Shown in pieces: positions 37,965 to 44,671 of a stretch of 44,671 bases of DNA (position 1 is its first letter; every line of letters starts with the position of its first letter). A program made the translations under genes and the position numbers. Source of the DNA: Methylococcales bacterium (GTDB taxonomy: Bacteria; Pseudomonadota; Gammaproteobacteria; Methylococcales; Methylomonadaceae); assembly GCA_026399075.1 (NCBI GenBank), contig JAPLRR010000025.1, positions 1-44,671 of the forward strand, given 5' to 3'. The notes under the pieces are model-generated. The model worked only from the letters and a program-made list of their open reading frames with translations, ran no database searches and had not been told where the DNA came from.

Positions 37965-38575
37965 TGCAAGCCACACCAGCCAACCCGCAATTACTCGGCG
38001 ACATCCGCCAGTTAATCGAATCCAGCCGCAGCGCACTAGCCGCTACGGTCAACAATGCGTTAACCCAGTTGTATTGGCACATCGGCCAGCGCATCCGCAA
38101 CGACGTGTTGAATAAGCAACGGGCGGGATACGGCGAGCAAATTGTCTTGACGCTGGCGAAACAATTAGAAGCCGACTATGGACGTGGCTTTTCCGCTAAA
38201 AACCTGCGGCACATGCTGCGTTTTGCTGAAGTATTTGCCGACCCCGAAATTGTCTCCGCAGTGCGGAGACAATTGAGTTGGACGCATATCAAAACCTTGA
38301 TCTACATCGACGATCCGCTCAAACGCGATTTTTACATCGACCTGCTGTTTTACAACCACCGCCTCAAGCGTTTGGTGGCGATTGATTTAAAACTGGGCGA
38401 TTTCAAAGCCGCCGACAAAGGCCAAATGGAGCTGTATTTGCGCTGGCTGGCCAAACACGAACAAGAGCCGGGCGAAGCCTCGCCGCCAGGCATTATTTTG
38501 TGCAGCGGCAAAAAACAAGAACAAATCGAACTGCTGGACAACCGCAGCGCCGACCATAACGACGGGGTAGCCTAA
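37961..38575 (+). CDS. DUF1016 (YhcG-like) PD-(D/E)XK nuclease with internal deletion
   Basis: The 204-residue frame has the N-terminal DUF1016 helical part (LYWHIGQRI, YGEQIVLTLAKQL, FSAKNLRHMLRF, QLSWTHIKTLIYIDDPLKRDFY). The nuclease core (FYIDLLFYNHRLKRLVAIDLKLGDF) follows. Intact homologues have about 100 more residues between KRDFY and the second DFY. Here the two are fused at residues 122-126, in frame, as if recombined across the repeated DFY. The C-terminus is also shortened (ends NRSADHNDGVA). It overlaps the hsdM stop by four bases and its own stop overlaps the hsdS start by one. It is probably non-functional. Confidence 0.8.
   Translation: MMQATPANPQLLGDIRQLIESSRSALAATVNNALTQLYWHIGQRIRNDVLNKQRAGYGEQIVLTLAKQLEADYGRGFSAKNLRHMLRFAEVFADPEIVSAVRRQLSWTHIKTLIYIDDPLKRDFYIDLLFYNHRLKRLVAIDLKLGDFKAADKGQMELYLRWLAKHEQEPGEASPPGIILCSGKKQEQIELLDNRSADHNDGVA
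38248..38274. repeat. 27-nt palindrome inside the DUF1016 gene
   Basis: AATTGTCTCCGCA and TGCGGAGACAATT are perfect 13-base arms with one central G. It lies within the coding sequence for PEIVSAVRRQLSW. A strong hairpin in the mRNA would be expected. Confidence 0.85.
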
Positions 38576-40077
38576 TGGACGTGCAGCAGTTTTTGGCAGA
38601 GTTTGGGCATATTGCGAATGCGCCGGGGGGGATTGCGAAGCTGCGAGAGCTAATTTTTTCGCTTGCGTCCGACGGCAAGTTGCTCTTGGACTGCAAGCCT
38701 ATAGAAACTACTAACCTCGACAAAGTTGCTGACTTTATTATGGGACAGGCACCCCCTGGTAGTGAATGCAACACATCGGGAAACGGGACAATCTTCGTCA
38801 AAACAGGAGAGTTCGGAGAGCACTATCCTATAGTTCGCGAATGGACAACAAAGCCATTGAAGTTCGCCAAGCAAGGAGACGTACTGATTTGCGTTGTAGG
38901 AGCAACGGTTGGAAAACTGAATCTTGCGATTGACTGCGCAATTGGGCGAAGCGTAGCCGCAGTTCGACCTCGCAAAGGGGTTAACACAAAATACTTGTAC
39001 TTTATGTTGATGCCCTTCACATTGCGACTACGCAGCGATTCACGAGGTTCGGCTCAAGGCGTGATAGGCAAAACTGAGCTTTCAGCGATTAAATTAAGAG
39101 TCCCAAGCAGTGACGAACAAGCCCGCATCGTCGCCAAAGTCGATGAGTTGATGGCCTTGTGCGACAAGCTGGAAACGCAGCAACAATACCGCCGCAAACT
39201 GCAAAACACGCTGCGCCAGTCCACCCTGCAAGCCGTCGCCACCGCCAGCAGTCCGCACGAATTGCAAACCAGCTGGGCGCGCTTGTATAACAACTTTGGT
39301 CGGCTGTTTCATGCGCCGGAAGATATCCTTCAACTTCGGGATGTGGCGTTTGATCTTGCTTTACGTGGTTTATTTTTGCCTGAATCATCACTAAATAGTC
39401 AGGTAGAAATTACAGTCGATAATCGACCGTCACTTCCGTCAGGCTGGGAATGGAAGGATTTGGCCGAGTTGTCTGAATACATCACTAGCGGCTCACGAGG
39501 TTGGAAATCCTATATCGCAAATAGTGGCGACGCATTCATTCGATCTCAAGATATTAGACAAGATGCACTTATATTCGATAACCCCGCATACGTTTTACTG
39601 CCTGAAAAAGCTGAAGGAAAGCGAACCTTAGTACGTCCATCCGATCTACTGCTGACAATTACGGGTGGAAATGTCGGTAAATGTGCCGTAGTACCTGAGC
39701 TATCTTACAAAGCTTATGTTAGTCAGCACGTTGCATTAATTCGTCTAAGAGAACCGAATCTAGCCGAGTTCACTCATTTTTGGATGATTAATGCCTATGG
39801 TGGGCGAGGCTTTCTTTCTCGTTACATTTACGGTGACAAACCAGGACTTAATCTTACCCAAGTGGGAAGCGTACCGATTCCAGTTCCACCAATTGCATCG
39901 TTGCCTAAAATAATTAGCTACCTTCGAACCCATCGGCAAATGTGTGATCGCTTGGCAGAACAACTTAGGATGAAAAATACTCTTGCGGCTAATTTAGCTC
40001 TGGCAGCAGTTTCCACTTTCACCGGCATCACCACTGAACCAGAAGAGCAACCCATGAAAGCCCACAAACCTAATTGA
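38575..40077 (+). CDS. hsdS: type I restriction specificity subunit
   Basis: The 500-residue protein has the two-target-recognition-domain build of HsdS. The first domain covers about 40-190, followed by a conserved helical spacer (IVAKVDELMALCDKLETQQQ near 184-203). The second domain covers about 280-445 (WEWKDLAELSEYITSGSRGW near its start), and then a second conserved helix region. The S subunit sets which bipartite sequence is recognised. The gene starts one base into the DUF1016 stop (TAATG). No damage is seen in it. Confidence 0.9.
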   Translation: MDVQQFLAEFGHIANAPGGIAKLRELIFSLASDGKLLLDCKPIETTNLDKVADFIMGQAPPGSECNTSGNGTIFVKTGEFGEHYPIVREWTTKPLKFAKQGDVLICVVGATVGKLNLAIDCAIGRSVAAVRPRKGVNTKYLYFMLMPFTLRLRSDSRGSAQGVIGKTELSAIKLRVPSSDEQARIVAKVDELMALCDKLETQQQYRRKLQNTLRQSTLQAVATASSPHELQTSWARLYNNFGRLFHAPEDILQLRDVAFDLALRGLFLPESSLNSQVEITVDNRPSLPSGWEWKDLAELSEYITSGSRGWKSYIANSGDAFIRSQDIRQDALIFDNPAYVLLPEKAEGKRTLVRPSDLLLTITGGNVGKCAVVPELSYKAYVSQHVALIRLREPNLAEFTHFWMINAYGGRGFLSRYIYGDKPGLNLTQVGSVPIPVPPIASLPKIISYLRTHRQMCDRLAEQLRMKNTLAANLALAAVSTFTGITTEPEEQPMKAHKPN

Positions 40078-40119
40078 TCGCCCTACTGCGCTTGGACAAA
40101 GCCCCGGACATCAAAATGT

Positions 40120-40173
40120 GTAGGCCGGAATAAGCCGCTTTGAGCGGGAGCGAAAAGCGGCGTTTCCGGCACA
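40120..40173. repeat. REP-like palindromic repeat, copy 1
   Basis: This 54-base imperfect palindrome begins GTAGGCCGGAATAAGCCGC and ends TTTCCGGCACA. Its reverse complement matches copy 3 (40512-40565) closely, with differences in the middle and loop. The overall form is like enterobacterial REP elements (TGCCGGA...TCCGGCCTAC). Confidence 0.75.
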
Positions 40174-40194
40174 TTAGGCGCATCGAACGCATGG

Positions 40195-40232
40195 TGTGCC
40201 GGAAACGGCAGTTTTCACTCCCGTTGGCCTAC
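40195..40232. repeat. REP-like palindromic repeat, copy 2 (truncated)
   Basis: TGTGCCGGAAACGGCAGTTTTCACTCCCGTT is identical to the first 31 bases of copy 3. It then jumps to GGCCTAC, lacking the 16 bases that form the second half of the stem in copy 3. Confidence 0.75.
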
Positions 40233-40511
40233 AGGGCTGCGCATCGGCAAAGAAGCAAGCACAGGCTACCAACGCACTGACCGGAACATGGACGGACAAC
40301 AACCGGACATGATCTGGACATAATTTTTGCCTTTACGCAGTTCCGAAAAAAAAGTAAACCACTGGCAAAAAAGAAAAATTTAGAGTCGGCCACAAAAAAA
40401 CGGTATCTTAATAATCGCTGATCCGGACATGACCGGACATGGGCAACTGCGCTTTTCACTAACCGTCGAACAGCGATGTCCGTAGGTGTTTCCGGCATAC
40501 CGAAAGTGCGG

Positions 40512-40565
40512 TGTGCCGGAAACGGCAGTTTTCACTCCCGTTCAAACTGCCTTATTCCGGCCTAC
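40512..40565. repeat. REP-like palindromic repeat, copy 3
   Basis: This 54-base unit begins TGTGCCGGAAACGGCAG and ends CTTATTCCGGCCTAC. It is in inverted orientation to copy 1. The 40078-40809 interval otherwise holds short CCGGACAT-type direct repeats and AT-rich sequence, with no gene. Confidence 0.75.
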
Positions 40566-40809
40566 TTGGCTACAGCGCTTATTTTAGCCCGACAAAAACC
40601 CAATCCCCCGCCCCAACTGAACTTTTATGCCCCCTACCGACTCCCAGAAAACGCCTATCTAAATAAGTATATGCTTACTATTTAACCTTATTCCGCAGCC
40701 AAAAAAGACTTACACAAACTATTCAGTTAAAATAGTGGGGATAATAATAAATATACCGTCGTTGAGATGGCGTTACCTATTCAATCGAGTGTTTTTCTGA
40801 GGAAGTTGT

Positions 40810-42567
40810 ATGCGCAAAAAATTGATTACCTTAACGGGGGGCGCAGCATTGCTGCTGACACAGGCGTGGGCTCAGGCAGCGACGGAACTGCCACCTTCTG
40901 CCAAAGTTGAAACCGGCCCAGTTGAAGAAGTTTGCTCTGAATTTACCGATCCAGGTTGGCGTAAAGAACAAGTGGTGGATGGGGTAAAAATACAAGAGTC
41001 CAAACTCTGCAACCCTGACAACCCCGCTGATATTGCCGCCTTTGTAAAAGGCACCAATGGCGTGTCCATGGAAACATTGATGCAAACGCAGCTGGCTGCG
41101 GATGCCATCACCATGTCTGACGATTACGACGGCGACGGCGACCCCGATAAAATCATCATCAAACTGGAAGTGGTTGAACTGAACGGCCATTCGCCGGACA
41201 TGAAAGACCCGACCACGACCTTTGACATTGCCCCGGGCATACAACCCACTTTTTGGGTCTATGCGCCCAAAACCCGCGACATGTCCACCAAAAGCCTGTA
41301 CGAACTGGAAGCCAACCCCTTATTGCGGGCACCTTCCCCAGTTATCCGCGTCGAACAGGATGATGTGGTGTGGATAGTTTTAGAAAACACCCATTATTTG
41401 CCGCACTCCATCCATTTGCATGGCATAGACCATCCCTATATGGATCATGGCGGCACGGGCAATGACGGTGTGGGTCAAACCAGCAATATGGACACCATGC
41501 CTGGGCAAAGCAAAACCTATGTCATTAAACCGCGCCAGCCCGGCACCATGTATTACCATTGCCATGTACAACCACACACCCATATCCCTATGGGCTTGCA
41601 AGGCATTTTTGTGGTCGAGGAAAACCGCCCCAACAACTGGGTGCAAACTTTAAACGTCGGCGCTGGGCAAGTGCGTCATCCTTCTGTGGCGGTGTTGGAA
41701 AAATACGCGCGTGAATATGACCTGCATTATCAATCAGCCGACAAAGAGTTGCATGAATTGGTGGCTAGGTCAGCGAATGACCCACGCCTGATCGCCAAGC
41801 ACATGAACATGGAATATGACACCACGGATGCCACTGACGATTATTTTATGCTCAATGGCCGCTCTTTCCCTTATACCTTAAGGGAATCGCTAATCCACAT
41901 GGAAGAAAACCAAACCGTCAAACTGCGTATCCTAAACGGCCATACTGAATCCTTTGCCATGCACATCCATGGCCATAAGCCGACTATCACCCATTACGAT
42001 GGCGTGGATAACGGCCCGGGTTCTTATATCCAACGCGATGTCCACGGCATGGTGCCAGCCCAACGTATCGACTTGGCCTTAAGCGGTGTGGATGATGGCC
42101 TGAACAGTTTCGGCCAAGGGATTTGGATGTTCCATGACCACGTGGAAAAATCGTTCACCACCGACGGCCACGGCGAAGGCGGCGACATCAGCTTAGTGGT
42201 TTACAAAGGTTTTGTTGATGACAAAGGTATCCCAATGGCCCACGGCATGAGTTTGGCGCCGTATTTCTCCAAATCCTTATGGCAAGGCAAATACCCTATT
42301 TGGCAAGATTATGATGCCTGGCGCAGCTTAGGTTTGCCTGATTTGACGGCTGAAACCAAGCCCGTTAAAGTTGCCGTGCAAACGGTTGTTGCCAAAGCCT
42401 CGGATGCTGTTTATGCACCACAAGCAGAATCATCAGCCTTCGGTAAATTGTTTTATGGGGTGATTTTAGGTTTGTTGGGCTATACGGTGGTGGTCAAACG
42501 CCGCCCAATTATGGATTTTGCACTGAATTTGTTTGATGGTGCGCGTGCTAAGATTGGTAAAAAATAA
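40810..42567 (+). CDS. exported multicopper oxidase with membrane tail
   Basis: The 585-residue protein has a signal peptide (MRKKLITLTGGAALLLTQ...AQA, cut near 23). Copper ligands are HSIHLHG (199-205), HCHVQPHTHIPM (250-261), MHIHGH (384-389) and FHDHVEKS (441-448). The first cupredoxin domain carries the type 1 copper set His-Cys251-His-x3-His-x4-Met. The second has FHDH with Asp in place of Cys, so it lacks its own type 1 copper. This fits two-domain oxidases with the type 1 site in domain 1. DDYDGDGDPDKI (107-118) looks like a calcium-binding loop. A hydrophobic helix near 547-561 followed by KRRP could anchor it. GAGGAA six bases before the ATG is a good ribosome-binding site. Substrate unknown. 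Confidence 0.85.
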   Translation: MRKKLITLTGGAALLLTQAWAQAATELPPSAKVETGPVEEVCSEFTDPGWRKEQVVDGVKIQESKLCNPDNPADIAAFVKGTNGVSMETLMQTQLAADAITMSDDYDGDGDPDKIIIKLEVVELNGHSPDMKDPTTTFDIAPGIQPTFWVYAPKTRDMSTKSLYELEANPLLRAPSPVIRVEQDDVVWIVLENTHYLPHSIHLHGIDHPYMDHGGTGNDGVGQTSNMDTMPGQSKTYVIKPRQPGTMYYHCHVQPHTHIPMGLQGIFVVEENRPNNWVQTLNVGAGQVRHPSVAVLEKYAREYDLHYQSADKELHELVARSANDPRLIAKHMNMEYDTTDATDDYFMLNGRSFPYTLRESLIHMEENQTVKLRILNGHTESFAMHIHGHKPTITHYDGVDNGPGSYIQRDVHGMVPAQRIDLALSGVDDGLNSFGQGIWMFHDHVEKSFTTDGHGEGGDISLVVYKGFVDDKGIPMAHGMSLAPYFSKSLWQGKYPIWQDYDAWRSLGLPDLTAETKPVKVAVQTVVAKASDAVYAPQAESSAFGKLFYGVILGLLGYTVVVKRRPIMDFALNLFDGARAKIGKK

Positions 42568-42582
42568 TCCCTAAGCATGTTT

Positions 42583-42611
42583 GTCGGGTTACGGCTAGCG
42601 CCTAACCCGAC
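42583..42611. terminator. hairpin after multicopper oxidase, dispersed-repeat type
   Basis: GTCGGGTTA and TAACCCGAC are perfect 9-base arms around an 11-base loop, 16 bases after the oxidase stop. The U-tract is imperfect (CTACAATTTT), so termination is uncertain. The same core is known as a widespread intergenic repeat. Confidence 0.4.
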
Positions 42612-42688
42612 CTACAATTTTAAAAAATCCTTCTTTTCCAAAGTGTGGGCGGCAACCAGTGCCGCCCTATCCTTCCCGCCCAATTCCC

Positions 42689-43765
42689 CTAATAATTGCC
42701 GCCAGCCGCATAATCTTGCTGATAACGCTGCTTGATGGCTTGCGCCAACTGATGTACGGCCATCGCATATTTATTGCTGTTGTTATAGCGTTTGATCACT
42801 TTAAAGTTTGGATAAACACGCCAGTACTCCATGCCTTCATAGGTGCTCAGCTCAATCACAGCCGGATCAGTGGACGGTGCTGCGGGTTTGGTGACCGGGT
42901 TGTGGAATTGCCAGCCGTTACGCGAGAAATAATGCGCAACACTGCCTACCGCATCTTTGGGGTGCCATAAGTCACGCCGCCCATCCTTGTTAAAATCCAC
43001 CGCCAATTTGCGGAAGCTACTGGGCATAAATTGCCCGTAACCCATCGCACCCGCCCATGAACCTTGCGGCTGGCGTGGGTCAAAATCTTCGTCACGGGTC
43101 ATCAGCAAAAAGTTTTCCAGCTCAGACCTAAAGTAGCTGGCGCGCCTGGCTGTATCAAATGACAAGGTGGTTAAGGCATCAAAAATACAGGTTTTACCGA
43201 AGTTTTTGCCAAAATAGGTTTCCACGCCAATAATCCCGACTATATATTCAGGATCAACCCCATAAGTGCTGCTCGCTTGTTGGATGGCTTGGGCATTATT
43301 GCGCCAAAACTCTGCACCGTTGCTGATATGGGCATCGGTGAGGAACTTGTTGCGGTAACGGGTCCAACTGCCTGCCCTTGGTTTTGAGGGGCCTGTGGAA
43401 GGTGCGGGACTTTCCAGACGTATCACCGAATCCAAACGCTTGGCGCTAGAAAACAAACCGTTTAAATAAGTTTCTGAGAAGCCATATTTGCTGACCATGT
43501 GCTGGATAAAACTATGCAACGCGGGTGAATTGGCATAAGTGCCCGTCAACACCAACGCTTCGTAGTTGGCTGATGAACCCCTACGGTAGCGGTTTTGATA
43601 TGGCTCCGCAGTTTGTTCGCCAGGATAACGGACTGGCGGGCTGCTAATTGGTTTGACGGGGGGTTCATTATAGACAACCTGATGGGGCACTGGCTCGCTG
43701 GCACAGCCAACCAACAACACGCCCAAAGCTAGCTTAAATAAGCGTTTATAAACGAAGTTTGCCAT
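42689..43765 (-). CDS. mltB: lytic murein transglycosylase B
   Basis: The 358-residue lipoprotein has a signal ending LALGVLLVGC (lipid Cys21). The catalytic domain contains IIGVETYFGKNFG with Glu182 as the catalytic acid. LTTLSFDTARRASYFRSEL, GAMGYGQFMPSSFRKLAVDF and the EF-hand-like DFNKDGRRDLW follow. It cleaves the MurNAc-GlcNAc bond of peptidoglycan to give 1,6-anhydro products, which are the substrates of AmpD-type enzymes. The ampD gene diverges from it. Confidence 0.93.
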   Translation of the reverse strand: MANFVYKRLFKLALGVLLVGCASEPVPHQVVYNEPPVKPISSPPVRYPGEQTAEPYQNRYRRGSSANYEALVLTGTYANSPALHSFIQHMVSKYGFSETYLNGLFSSAKRLDSVIRLESPAPSTGPSKPRAGSWTRYRNKFLTDAHISNGAEFWRNNAQAIQQASSTYGVDPEYIVGIIGVETYFGKNFGKTCIFDALTTLSFDTARRASYFRSELENFLLMTRDEDFDPRQPQGSWAGAMGYGQFMPSSFRKLAVDFNKDGRRDLWHPKDAVGSVAHYFSRNGWQFHNPVTKPAAPSTDPAVIELSTYEGMEYWRVYPNFKVIKRYNNSNKYAMAVHQLAQAIKQRYQQDYAAGGNY

Positions 43766-43907
43766 AAAAACCCTCTCTTGTTGGTGCTGTTAAATAGACG
43801 TTCACGCTTTCCCTACGGTATTAGTGTAAAATTTTCGGCTACGGCCAAATGTGCTATTTTATCCCATCCACATCAATTTGTTTGCGTTTTACTCGGCTTT
43901 TAATTTT

Positions 43908-44444
43908 ATGAATTGTGACCAACACTGGCTAAGCGGCATTACCCGAATCCCCTCACCCAATTTTGATGAACGTCCAGACCCTGAAGATATATCCTTGCTG
44001 GTCATACACTGCATCAGCCTGCCGCCCGGTGAGTTTGGTAATAACTATATAGACCAACTGTTTTGCAACCAGCTCAAACCCGAAGACCATCCCTATTTTG
44101 AAGAAATTCACCAGTTGAGGGTATCCGCGCATTTATTGATTAAACGCGATGGCCAGTGTGTCCAATATGTGGCTTTTGACAAACGCGCTTGGCATGCCGG
44201 CAAATCGCTCTACCAAGGTCGGGAGCGCTGTAATGACTTTTCCATCGGCATAGAGCTTGAAGGCACTGAGACCATAGCTTACACCGACGCGCAATATAGC
44301 CAACTGGCCCAAGTCATAGACACCCTACTTAAGACCTATCCCAAACTATCCAAGCACACCATCACCGGACACAGTGACATTGCCCCAGACCGGAAAACTG
44401 ATCCAGGAGCATCGTTTGATTGGGATAGGATTTTGTCCGCCTAA
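43908..44444 (+). CDS. ampD: 1,6-anhydro-N-acetylmuramyl-L-alanine amidase
   Basis: The 178-residue protein from ATG 43908 (an upstream in-frame ATG at 43851 adds 19 unlikely residues) matches AmpD. The zinc ligands are His34 in LLVIHCISLP, His155 in ITGHSDIAP and Asp165 in DRKTDPG. FSIGIELEGT holds the catalytic-loop Glu (116/118). It cleaves the muramyl-L-alanine bond of recycled cell-wall fragments in the cytoplasm; no signal peptide is present. It faces mltB and shares the divergent spacer. Confidence 0.93.
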   Translation: MNCDQHWLSGITRIPSPNFDERPDPEDISLLVIHCISLPPGEFGNNYIDQLFCNQLKPEDHPYFEEIHQLRVSAHLLIKRDGQCVQYVAFDKRAWHAGKSLYQGRERCNDFSIGIELEGTETIAYTDAQYSQLAQVIDTLLKTYPKLSKHTITGHSDIAPDRKTDPGASFDWDRILSA

Positions 44445-44467
44445 TCCCCTTGCAAAAGCCTGAAAGT

Positions 44468-44496
44468 TTGACAAACCTCGGCTACCTGGTTATATT
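44468..44496 (+). promoter_or_regulatory. near-consensus sigma70 promoter at right edge
   Basis: TTGACA (44468-44473), a 17-base spacer and TATATT (44491-44496) form an excellent promoter. Transcription would start near 44503 and run off the window. No start codon with a ribosome-binding site was recognised in the remaining bases, so the product may be an RNA or a gene further right. The 44445-44671 interval is otherwise featureless. Confidence 0.6.
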
Positions 44497-44671
44497 CCTA
44501 CGCTTTTAATCCACCCACCCCACTCGGAGGCTCTTACACGTGTAGGTTTTTTCACTCCGCGCACCCAACCGCAGTAACCCAAGCCGCCTGATTGATTCCC
44601 GGTAAGCTAGGCCACGCCTCCGGTCGGCCAGGTTTGACAGGGAGCAGTTGATGGTTAAGCAAAGCCGCAAT

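Noticed and set aside
40078..40809. CRISPR array or integron attC cassette
   Set aside because: The repeats are few, unevenly spaced and inverted, with no spacers; the ends fit REP-like palindromes better.
44503..44671. Possible 6S, SRP or RNase P RNA at the right edge
   Set aside because: The conserved core sequences of these RNAs were not found in the visible part.

Overview
This window looks like a chromosomal segment of a Gram-negative gammaproteobacterium of moderate GC content. The supporting genes are AmpD, MltB, PpnN, a CsgG/DUF4810/DUF799 lipoprotein set, and a FusA paralogue of the type seen outside the str operon. A Methylococcales-like (methanotroph) host would fit, but nothing here proves it. 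Core genes alternate with accessory blocks and many small palindromic repeats.

Layout. (1) 1-10737, minus: most of one giant surface or secreted protein (at least 3579 residues, C-terminus beyond the left edge). It has an LEPR-like N-terminal motif, a DUF4347 domain and then thousands of residues of cadherin/VCBS-type repeats. A perfect -10 hexamer sits just upstream of its GTG start. (2) 10821-12821, minus: a P1B-like P-type ATPase that lacks the CPC metal motif. (3) 12982-17170, minus: a compact set of five genes encoding an acyl carrier protein, a HemN-like radical SAM enzyme, a sulfotransferase, a chorismate-lyase-like (DUF98) protein and an AGAT-type amidinotransferase. A good sigma70-type promoter lies in front of it. 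This is the best candidate for an undescribed system, a small biosynthetic cluster. (4) 17917-20314, plus: a uracil-DNA-glycosylase-fold protein translationally coupled to an amidohydrolase. (5) 20374-24167: an SDR epimerase (TIGR01777) with a TIGR02450 Trp-rich protein, a membrane protein behind a terminator-bearing leader, and the CsgG-DUF4810-DUF799 lipoprotein operon. (6) 24485-33037: an EF-G paralogue, a 1-kb intergenic region with a duplicated DnaA-box-like block, a methyltransferase, PpnN, a small membrane protein and a large Hsp70-family protein with a long C-terminal extension. (7) 33524-40077, plus: a type I restriction-modification locus in the order HTH-hsdR-hsdM-DUF1016-hsdS. hsdM is frameshifted just before its SAM-binding motif and the DUF1016 nuclease has lost its middle, so the locus appears to be decaying. 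(8) 40078-44671: a REP-like repeat cluster, a two-domain-type multicopper oxidase, MltB, AmpD, and a near-consensus promoter pointing off the right edge.

How the genes work together. The five-gene cluster can be read as a carrier-protein pathway that joins an aromatic acid from chorismate with radical SAM chemistry, amidino transfer and sulfation, but the product is unknown. MltB and AmpD both act in peptidoglycan turnover and recycling. CsgG, DUF4810 and DUF799 form a recurrent outer-membrane lipoprotein trio. The restriction locus would need an intact hsdM to modify or cut DNA.
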